A DNA stretch of 64,000 bases from assembly GCF_000968535.2 (NCBI RefSeq), contig NC_016112.1, positions 4,092,001 to 4,156,000 of the forward strand. Direction: 5' to 3'. Below the pieces are notes generated by a model that saw only the letters and a program-made list of their open reading frames with translations, did no database searches and was not told the origin of the DNA. This DNA is from Methylotuvimicrobium alcaliphilum 20Z. GTDB taxonomy: Bacteria > Pseudomonadota > Gammaproteobacteria > Methylococcales > Methylomonadaceae. The translations under genes were made by a program, and so were the position numbers. Positions 57,833-64,000 of the stretch are shown one piece after another (within the stretch, counting starts at the first letter, position 1; each line of letters opens with the position of its first letter).

Positions 57833-58028
57833 TTAGGATTCGGTCATAAATACCTTTCCGATTTTTAACGCAAGGTAAGCAGGTTCGGTAACTCGATTGA
57901 TAGGTGTCGGCGGCAGGGAAAGCCGCCGTCAAGCCTACACGGACGTATTCACGGCGTCCTGTCAAGCGAGTTACCGAACCCGCTAAAAAGCTCATAGCAC
58001 CAGGATGTTATTTTTCACGAAATCCTTA
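57833..58028. mobile_element. MITE-like element, family E copy 3, inside the SDR gene
   Basis: About 190 bp bounded by TTA on both sides (57833-57835 and 58026-58028). Inner inverted repeats are a perfect 14-bp pair, GGTTCGGTAACTCG (57882-57895) and CGAGTTACCGAACC (57967-57980). On removal the SDR reads GCCGGACTTAGAGCC, that is Ala-Gly-Leu-Arg-Ala, as expected for the family. It is the cleanest evidence here for TA (or TTA) target duplication by family E. Confidence 0.85.
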
Positions 58029-58075
58029 GAGCCTTGGCACAAGGTATTGCGCAAGAATTTTCACCGCGCGACAGG

Positions 58076-58427
58076 GGGGAGGGGATAACTAGCGAGGATG
58101 TCGACAGCAAGGAGCTGCCGCCAAGCCTCCAATAAAGGGGGCTCGGGCTCCTCGATAGACATGCTCCGCACCAAACAAACTTGAACGATTATTCAGAACG
58201 AAGGCAACTGGCAAGCCGCGCTCTATATCGACGACCAAGCAAACGCGATTATCGAAATCTTCGGCACCCAGCCAAGCGAGTGAACGAACCTCCGCAAAGC
58301 CTACTACTTGTAGAAGTTATTTTGTGCATATTCCTAACTGTCTTGGATAATTTAGGTGCTGGGCCTCTTTGACGGGCAGGACACCCCGGCACCGAATTTT
58401 GATCTACGATGCGTATAAAACGATCGA
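58076..58427. repeat. Mosaic of MITE fragments downstream of lpxC
   Basis: This stretch holds a reversed family C fragment (58080-58175: GCGAGGATGTCGACAGC, GCCGCCAAGCCTCC), a family E right end (58266-58340: AAGCGAGTGAACGAACC, AGAAGTTATTTTGTGCATAT), a family B right end (GATAATTTAGGTGCTGGG, 58346-58362) and a family A right end (58386-58418). Between 58180 and 58283 one frame reads like genuine protein (NWQAALYIDDQANAIIEIFG) and may be a leftover of another gene; I cannot identify it. Confidence 0.65.
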
Positions 58428-59351
58428 CTATGTCGGCGTAACCAATGTCTGTGCGGAACGCATAAATGAAATCGGTGCTTCGTTTTCGTCATCAAAGGTC
58501 ACCATCTCCCAAGCATCACGATCTTTAAGCAACGCACGTAACAGCATGTTATTCAATCCGTGTCCGGATTTATAGCCGATGAACTCGCCGATTAAACTGT
58601 GGCCAAGTAAATATAGATCGCCGATCGCATCGAGAATTTTATGCTTAACGAATTCATCGGCATAACGCAGACCATCTTCATTGAGAATTTTGTCGTCGTC
58701 GACCACGATGGCATTGTCGAGACTGCCGCCCAAAGCCAAATTATTTTGCCTGAGCATATCGATATCTTTCATGAAACCGAAAGTCCTGGCTCGACTGACT
58801 TCCTTGACGAAAGTGGTCGATGAAAAGTCCATCACGGCCGTTTTCAAATGATCTTTGAAAGCGGGATGCTCAAAGTCGATCGTAAACGTTACTTTGAAAC
58901 CGTTGAAAGGCTCAAATGCCGCCCATTTATCGTCTTCCTCGACTCGAATCGGACGTTTGATACGAATATATTGCTTTGGGCTATCTTGCTCTTCAACGCC
59001 GGCGGATTGTAACAAGAAAACGAAAGGCCCTGCGCTTCCGTCCATAATCGGCACCTCGGGAGCGCTAAGATCTATGATGGCATTGTCGATCCCAAGCCCG
59101 GCGAATGCCGATAATAGATGCTCTATTGTCGATATTTTAATATTATTTTGTACGAGAGTGGTCGACAAGGTCGTTTCGCCGACATTTTCGGGCGTAGCAT
59201 CGATTGTGACCGGCTCTTCTAAATCCACTCTGCGAAACCGAATGCCCGTATTCGGCTCTGCCGGGCGCAAAGTCAAATAAACCTTATCGCCGGTGTGCAG
59301 ACCGACACCCGTCGCCCGAATAGTATTTTTTAACGTACGCTGTTTTATCAT
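58428..59351 (-). CDS. lpxC: UDP-3-O-acyl-N-acetylglucosamine deacetylase
   Basis: Committed step of lipid A synthesis, Zn-dependent. 307 residues. It starts [21 protein letters not shown], the family N-terminus. Zn and catalytic motifs are [17 protein letters not shown] (His), [11 protein letters not shown] (His and Asp), and [16 protein letters not shown] (His). I chose the ATG at 59351 over a TTG five codons upstream. It lies downstream of ftsZ as usual but is separated from it by a repeat element. Confidence 0.96.
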   Translation of the reverse strand: MIKQRTLKNTIRATGVGLHTGDKVYLTLRPAEPNTGIRFRRVDLEEPVTIDATPENVGETTLSTTLVQNNIKISTIEHLLSAFAGLGIDNAIIDLSAPEVPIMDGSAGPFVFLLQSAGVEEQDSPKQYIRIKRPIRVEEDDKWAAFEPFNGFKVTFTIDFEHPAFKDHLKTAVMDFSSTTFVKEVSRARTFGFMKDIDMLRQNNLALGGSLDNAIVVDDDKILNEDGLRYADEFVKHKILDAIGDLYLLGHSLIGEFIGYKSGHGLNNMLLRALLKDRDAWEMVTFDDENEAPISFMRSAQTLVTPT

Positions 59352-59459
59352 AATCAGTAATGCCAAATAAATGGGGCAAAACGCCGAATTTTAACACAAT
59401 TTGATACTGCTCTAAGTAATAAAGCTAGGCATACACTACACGGCCATATTTAAGACTTT

Positions 59460-59737
59460 TATATACCCATCGTAAATCAAAATTCGGCACAGGGGTACCC
59501 TGCAAAGGCCCAGCACCTAAATTATCCCAAATAGTTAACCATAGCCAATGAACGATGGACTATGGAGTTTAGGTGCTGGGTAAACCCATCCATGGGGCTT
59601 GGCGGCAGCGATCGAACGCTAGGGATGGCGTGAATGCAGATTTTGCAGGAGCAAAAATCTGCTCTGCTGCCGACATCCTCGCCAGCCACACCCCATACCT
59701 TCATAAAGTTAACTAACTTTTGAGTATAAAGGGAGTA
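59460..59737. mobile_element. Hybrid MITE-like element (family A left end, family D right end) with nested family B
   Basis: Left end TATACCCATCGTAAATCAAA is family A; right end AAAGTTAACTAACTTTTGAG...GGGAGTA is family D. A family B element is at 59509-59580, flanked by TAAA only on its right, so the left junction has been rearranged. The hairpin module CAGATTTTGCAGGAGCAAAA and CCATGGGGCTTGGCGGCAG core are also present. It fills the gap between ftsZ and lpxC. Confidence 0.8.
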
Positions 59738-59777
59738 AGGGTGCAGATACCCATTCGGACTGCCCGCCAGCTCCCGA

Positions 59778-60935
59778 TTAATCGGCTTGCCGTCTCAAAA
59801 ATGCAGGAATATCCAAATAGTCCATGTCGACGTCTTTTTTCGGCTGCGCCCCGAAACGTGTGTTACGCGGCTCCGACCGGTTTTGGCGAATCACAGTTGG
59901 CTTCTCAAAGTTGGTATAATCATTATCCACAGCGGCTTGTTTGACCGCCAGTTTGATCGGTGCCGCGACTGCTGCAGGTTGAGAACCCATGCCTGTCGCG
60001 ACAACGGTCACCTTGATTTCATCGCCCAGGGTTGGGTCGATCGCGGTACCGATTTTGATAATGGCATCCTCTGCACCGAACTCATGAACGATATTACCAA
60101 CTTCATCGAATTCGGAAATCATCATATCGGCGGCACTGATGTTAACTAAGATGCCGCGCGCGCCTTGTAGATTGATGTCTTCCAACAATGGACAGGCAAT
60201 GGCTTTTTCTGCCGCTTCTCTCGCTCTATTTTCGCCGGATGCGGAACCGGTACCCATGATTGCGGCTCCCATTCCCGACATCACGGTTCTAACATCGGCA
60301 AAATCGACATTGATCATACCCGGATGGGTAATCAATTCAGTAATGCCTTGAACCGCATCTAATAGCACATTGTTGGCGGCACTGAAGGCGCTCATCAACG
60401 AAATATTGTTACCCAATACCGGCAGTAATTTTTGATTCGGGATCGTTATCAACGAATCGACATATTTTTCCAATGCGACAATACCTTGTTCGGCGACCGC
60501 CATTTTCTTTTTGCCTTCAAAGTGAAACGGCTTGGTCACGACCGCCACGGTTAAAATCCCCAAGTCTTTGGCTATCTCGGCAATAATCGGAATCGCGCCA
60601 GTCCCGGTTCCGCCACCCATGCCGGCTGTCAAGAACACCATGTCGGCACCTTGTATGACTTCACGAATCCTATCCCGATTTTCTTCGGCGGCTTGCTGGC
60701 CCACATTGGGGTCGGTTCCCGCGCCTAAACCTTTTGTTAATTCCGCGCCTAATTGAATGATCGTATCGACATTAAGTTTCTTCAATGCTTGAGCATCCGT
60801 ATTGGCACAAATAAATTGCACGCCGTCGATCTGTTTTTCAACCATATGGTTGACCGCGTTTCCGCCGCCACCGCCGACCCCAATGACTTTTATTACGGCA
60901 TTTTCAGCGCCGATATCCAACAACTCGTATTTCAT
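59778..60935 (-). CDS. ftsZ: Cell division protein FtsZ
   Basis: Tubulin-like GTPase that forms the Z ring. 385 residues. GVGGGGGNAVNHM at the N-terminus, tubulin signature GGGTGTGAIP, T7 loop NVDFADV, a variable linker and the conserved C-terminal tail MDYLDIPAFLRRQAD that binds FtsA and ZipA. It follows ftsA by 36 bp. Confidence 0.98.
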   Translation of the reverse strand: MKYELLDIGAENAVIKVIGVGGGGGNAVNHMVEKQIDGVQFICANTDAQALKKLNVDTIIQLGAELTKGLGAGTDPNVGQQAAEENRDRIREVIQGADMVFLTAGMGGGTGTGAIPIIAEIAKDLGILTVAVVTKPFHFEGKKKMAVAEQGIVALEKYVDSLITIPNQKLLPVLGNNISLMSAFSAANNVLLDAVQGITELITHPGMINVDFADVRTVMSGMGAAIMGTGSASGENRAREAAEKAIACPLLEDINLQGARGILVNISAADMMISEFDEVGNIVHEFGAEDAIIKIGTAIDPTLGDEIKVTVVATGMGSQPAAVAAPIKLAVKQAAVDNDYTNFEKPTVIRQNRSEPRNTRFGAQPKKDVDMDYLDIPAFLRRQAD

Positions 60936-60971
60936 TTCGATTCCCCTTACAAAATCACAATTTTTTAGTTC

Positions 60972-62198
60972 TTAAAAATTACCCTGAAACCATTTCTTTA
61001 TCTTGCCGATGAACCCGGTGTTTTCGACATCGAGCCCTTCAAAACTTCCTCTATGCTCTTTCCCATAGAGCAACAATCCAACCCCTGTGGAATGAACGGG
61101 GTTTTTCACCGCATCGGTCAATCCCGAAACATGTTGTGGCACCCCCATGCGAACCGGCATATGAAAAATCTCCTCGGCCAACTCTATCAATCCCGTTACT
61201 TTCGAGCTCCCTCCCGTCACCACGATGCCTGCAGCTATCATTTCTTCGTATCCGCTACGTCTTAATTCCGCTTGCACCAGCAGCATCAATTCTTCATAAC
61301 GCGGCTCGATAATTTCCGCGAGATTTTGCACCGATATTTTACGCGGAGCTCGATCCCCGATACTCGGCACTTCAATTAACTGTTCGGTATTCGCTAATTG
61401 CGTCAATGCGCAGGCGTATTTCTGCTTGATTTGTTCGGCGTTTTGGGTCGGCGTTCTCAGGGCTACCGCGATATCGTTAGTCACCTGGTCGCCGGCTATC
61501 GGAATCACAGCCGTATGCTTAATCGCGCCGTTTGCGAATACCGCGATATCGGTCGTGCCGCCTCCGATATCGATCAAACAGACCCCTAAATCCTTTTCAT
61601 CTTCGGTTAACACCGAATTACAAGACGCCAGCTGCTCCAAAACGATATCGTCGACTTCGAGCCCGCAGCGGCGTATGCATTTGATGATGTTTTGCGCGGC
61701 GCTGGCGCTGCCGGTCACCATATGGACTTTCGCTTCGAGTCGAATACCCGACATTCCGATCGGCTCTTTGATACCGTCTTGCAGATCGATCACAAATTCT
61801 TGCGGCAAAATATGCAAGATTTTCTGATCGGCCGGAATCGCAACCGCTCGTGCCGAATCTATCACTCGATCGATATCGTATTGCGTAACTTCTTTTTCCT
61901 TTATGGCAACGATACCGTGCGAATTGAGACTGCGAATATGGCCGCCGGCGATTCCGGCAAATACCGAGGTAATTTGACAACCGGCCATCAGCTCAGCTTC
62001 CTCGACAGCTCGCCTAATCGACTGCACGGTCGATTCCAGATTGACCACGACACCTTTTTTCAAGCCTCTTGATACCGTACATCCGATACCAATAACTTCC
62101 ATCTCGCCGCCGTCCGTATATTCGCCGACAATAGCCGCGACTTTGGAGGTTCCTATATCAAGCCCGACTACTACATTTCGATCTGATTTTTTTGCCAT
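60972..62198 (-). CDS. ftsA: Cell division protein FtsA
   Basis: Actin-like protein that tethers FtsZ to the membrane. 408 residues. ATPase motifs VVGLDIGTSKVAAIVG and IDIGGGTTDIAVF, VTGGSSKVTGL, and a C-terminal amphipathic helix (GFIGKIKKWFQGNF) for membrane binding. Placed between ftsQ (35 bp upstream) and ftsZ. Confidence 0.97.
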   Translation of the reverse strand: MAKKSDRNVVVGLDIGTSKVAAIVGEYTDGGEMEVIGIGCTVSRGLKKGVVVNLESTVQSIRRAVEEAELMAGCQITSVFAGIAGGHIRSLNSHGIVAIKEKEVTQYDIDRVIDSARAVAIPADQKILHILPQEFVIDLQDGIKEPIGMSGIRLEAKVHMVTGSASAAQNIIKCIRRCGLEVDDIVLEQLASCNSVLTEDEKDLGVCLIDIGGGTTDIAVFANGAIKHTAVIPIAGDQVTNDIAVALRTPTQNAEQIKQKYACALTQLANTEQLIEVPSIGDRAPRKISVQNLAEIIEPRYEELMLLVQAELRRSGYEEMIAAGIVVTGGSSKVTGLIELAEEIFHMPVRMGVPQHVSGLTDAVKNPVHSTGVGLLLYGKEHRGSFEGLDVENTGFIGKIKKWFQGNF

Positions 62199-62233
62199 TA
62201 TATAAACTCTTACAACGCTCTTATCTTCGTCTG

Positions 62234-62974
62234 TTAGGACTGTCGCCGCTCGGCGGCCATTTTTTTCCAGTCTATTGCTTTAGCTTCCGGCTTCCACAAC
62301 ACGGTATATCCGTTCGGATATCTTAAATCGACTTTGGCCATCGCATCGATTTGCTCCGGCCCAAACAATTGCAGTGTTTTCAAAAATCGCTGAAAACTTT
62401 TAAGTTGCTCCTTCCTGCCCAGCAAAACCTCCGTTCCATTACTTAACAGAATCCGCCATGATCGCCTTTCATCAATAACGAATTCGCTTAATCCTAAGGC
62501 CCGATCGGCTAACGTTGTGCTGATGCCTTTCATAATCTCCAGTACTTTTTGCTGCTGCCCTGAAGGCCCCACCAACATCGGTAAATGATCGAAGCGATCG
62601 ACATTCGCCGGAATAAACACCTCTCCGCGAGCATTGAGTAAGCCGATCTTCCCCCAGCGTGCTACAGCTGCCTGCTCATATACTTTTATATCAATCGCAT
62701 CGGGCCAAACTCTTTTGACGCTGACTTTATCGACCCAAGGCATTTGTTCGACCGCTTCCTTGATCGCCTCGATATCGGCGGAAAAAAAACCCGTCTTTAC
62801 CAGAGGCAACAATATTTCCTTCACTTCGCTTTTGCTAATATATTGAAAAACCCCTTCCGTTCTTACGTATTTGATGGCAGTAGCATGCGCTTCGTAATTT
62901 TTCAGATTACTCCATACGACCCACGTTATGCCTATCAATATCAAGGCACTCGCTATAATTCCGGAACCTCGCAT
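62234..62974 (-). CDS. ftsQ: Cell division protein FtsQ
   Basis: Bitopic divisome protein. 246 residues: a short cytoplasmic N-terminus, one membrane helix (about 6-24), a POTRA domain (VRTEGVFQYISKSEV) and the FtsQ beta domain (MPWVDKVSVKRVWPDAIDIKVYEQ, key part WPDAIDIKVYEQ). It starts 6 bp after the ddl stop. Confidence 0.95.
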   Translation of the reverse strand: MRGSGIIASALILIGITWVVWSNLKNYEAHATAIKYVRTEGVFQYISKSEVKEILLPLVKTGFFSADIEAIKEAVEQMPWVDKVSVKRVWPDAIDIKVYEQAAVARWGKIGLLNARGEVFIPANVDRFDHLPMLVGPSGQQQKVLEIMKGISTTLADRALGLSEFVIDERRSWRILLSNGTEVLLGRKEQLKSFQRFLKTLQLFGPEQIDAMAKVDLRYPNGYTVLWKPEAKAIDWKKMAAERRQS

Positions 62975-62980
62975 GATTCC

Positions 62981-63913
62981 TTATCCGTAACTCGTTTCGA
63001 GAATTCGCCATACCAATTCCTCAAAGCTTATTCCTGCCTGTTTGGCGGCCATCGGCACTAAGCTGTGATCGGTCATGCCGGGCACGGTATTGACTTCAAT
63101 CAATTGTGTCTGACCGGAATTATCGATGAACGCATCAACCCGCGCCCAACCCTCGACCGCCAGCGCCTCGCAAGCCGACACCGCCAATGCTTGAAGACGC
63201 TGTTCCGTCTCTGCATCTAGCCCGCATGGACAATGATAGCGAGTGGTATTCGCTCTATATTTCGCTTCGAAATCGTAAAACACATTCGGCGTTTCGAGGC
63301 GAATAACAGGCAGCGCTTCCCCGTTTAATACCGCGATCGTATATTCGTTGCCGCTAACCCAGGCCTCGGCATAGACATCGCACCCGGATTGCATAGCCAG
63401 ACGAAAAGCTTCAATCAATTCCGTTAAGCTATTCGCCTTGCTCATGCCGATGCTGGACCCTTCCAAAGCCGGCTTAACGATAAGCGGTAAGCCAAGCTTT
63501 TCTATGCAAGCCTGCGCATCGTTTTCGCTTTTCAATAAAAACCATTTCGGTGTCGGCAAGCCTAAGCCCTGCCAACATAGTTTTGTGCGCAGTTTATCCA
63601 TACTTAAGGCTGAAGCTAATACGCCGCTACCCGTATAAGGCAATCGCATCGCTTCTAAAACGCCTTGTAACACACCATCCTCGCCACCGCGGCCGTGAAT
63701 AATATTGAAGACACGGTCCGCTTTGACGCCGGTCAGTGCATCAATTGCACTGCCGGTGACATCGACGACCTCAACATCTAAACCTTGGCTTTTCAATGCC
63801 TGAAACACCGCCGCGCCACTGATCAATGAAATTTCACGCTCGGCTGCCGTACCTCCCATGAGCACGGCCACGCGCCCGAATTGTTCGGGTTGTTTTATTT
63901 GAGTCGGCTTCAT
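62981..63913 (-). CDS. ddl: D-alanine--D-alanine ligase
   Basis: ATP-grasp enzyme that makes the D-Ala-D-Ala dipeptide for peptidoglycan. 310 residues. Motifs: VLMGGTAAEREISL, IIHGRGGEDGVLQG, YTGSGVLASALSMDK, VKPALEGSSIGMSK and IEVNTVPGMTDHSLVP. DdlB-type by position in the division cluster. Its ATG overlaps the murB stop. Confidence 0.96.
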   Translation of the reverse strand: MKPTQIKQPEQFGRVAVLMGGTAAEREISLISGAAVFQALKSQGLDVEVVDVTGSAIDALTGVKADRVFNIIHGRGGEDGVLQGVLEAMRLPYTGSGVLASALSMDKLRTKLCWQGLGLPTPKWFLLKSENDAQACIEKLGLPLIVKPALEGSSIGMSKANSLTELIEAFRLAMQSGCDVYAEAWVSGNEYTIAVLNGEALPVIRLETPNVFYDFEAKYRANTTRYHCPCGLDAETEQRLQALAVSACEALAVEGWARVDAFIDNSGQTQLIEVNTVPGMTDHSLVPMAAKQAGISFEELVWRILETSYG

Positions 63914-64000
63914 AAAGATTCACCCACCACACAAACTTCTGTTAGCAATCTTATCCCCTGCATTGTTTCCACGGTGTCTTGGACATAACCGATCAACGTT
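63910..64000 (-). CDS. murB: UDP-N-acetylenolpyruvoylglucosamine reductase, C-terminal end
   Basis: The last 30 codons of a minus-strand gene that enters from the right edge. They read LIGYVQDTVETMQGIRL...VCVVGESL and then a stop that overlaps the ddl start (ATGA). The sequence matches the MurB C-terminus, and murB is the expected neighbour of ddl. Most of the gene is outside the window. Confidence 0.85.
   Translation of the reverse strand, partial: TLIGYVQDTVETMQGIRLLTEVCVVGESL

Larger units (their letters stand above)
57213..58075 (+). pseudogene. Short-chain dehydrogenase/reductase pseudogene split by two MITEs
   Basis: Pieces of one SDR gene lie at 57213-57346, 57483-57835 and 58029-about 58075. 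The first has VVIGVSPEQGLDATLAK and VFIAGRSEDKL (nucleotide-binding end). The second has VVAGATVEYAIEHLFETI, then, after a one-base insertion near 57617, the NIRSPLLETKNETF segment, a TGA at 57680-57682 where Trp is expected, and GKLLFTGATASLRAK...TAFASAKAGL (catalytic region, key part FASAKAG). The third continues RALAQGIAQEFSPR. Deleting the two elements with one target copy each joins the frames. It starts 2 bp after carbonic anhydrase and was probably cotranscribed with it. Confidence 0.85.

Overview
The window looks like a chromosomal segment of a gammaproteobacterium. Housekeeping order (rpoZ-spoT-ridA-recG-ubiC; lspA-ileS-ribF; proB-obgE-rpmA-rplU facing ispB; murB-ddl-ftsQ-ftsA-ftsZ-lpxC) is typical of that class. 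The moderate GC content, the density of PAS/GGDEF/EAL signalling genes and the repeat style suggest a Methylococcales-type methanotroph. That assignment is inference: no methane-oxidation gene lies in the window. I saw no tRNA, rRNA, CRISPR array or transposase gene.

Layout. 0.2-7.3 kb: pgk, then the stringent-response and repair cluster rpoZ, spoT, ridA, recG, ubiC. 7.4-15 kb: a lipoprotein, hemL, a methyltransferase, hspQ, ribA, an M20 amidohydrolase, and lexA overlapping a previously unlisted 51-residue membrane protein, then a SirB-type protein. 15-31 kb: signalling, with a TonB receptor, a periplasmic binding protein, a hybrid kinase and a GGDEF-EAL response regulator in one tight operon, an IMPase and an alkaline phosphatase, then an HDOD-histidine kinase with its GGDEF-EAL regulator. 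31-35 kb: a 720-residue protein with a degenerate Fic-like region and a zeta-toxin-type kinase domain, and a low-complexity protein with four short repeats and a Cys/His tail. 35.5-43 kb: a six-PAS kinase/FixJ pair, a GGDEF-EAL protein and a stand-alone FtsH-type (M41-like) protease domain. 43-53.5 kb: flavin reductase-like protein, nadC facing away from ampD, lspA, ileS, ribF, rpsT, proB, obgE, rpmA, rplU. 53.7-58 kb: ispB, a sigma-54 activator, a beta-carbonic anhydrase with its own -24/-12 promoter, and the remains of a short-chain dehydrogenase. 58.4-64 kb: lpxC and the ftsZ-ftsA-ftsQ-ddl-murB division cluster.

Nearly every larger intergenic gap holds small non-coding MITE-like elements of several interrelated families, here named A to E. 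A has ends near CCCATCGTAGATCAAAATTC and 4-bp TATA-type target duplications. B is a 64 or 134 bp element ending CCCAGCACCTAAAT, nested inside the others. C ends CAGCAATTCCCA. D ends TACTCCCTTT. E ends TAAGGAACG, inserted at TA. They share internal modules but carry different ends, and some copies have one end from each of two families. They have shaped genes: one supplies the last 21 codons of ampD, one ends about 30 bp before hemL, one separates ftsZ from lpxC, and two interrupt a dehydrogenase gene whose reading frame is restored when they are removed on paper.

The strongest candidates for new biology are the lexA-linked membrane peptide, the Fic-like/zeta-kinase protein, the short-repeat protein with a Cys/His tail, the sigma-54-controlled carbonic anhydrase, and the modular MITE population.
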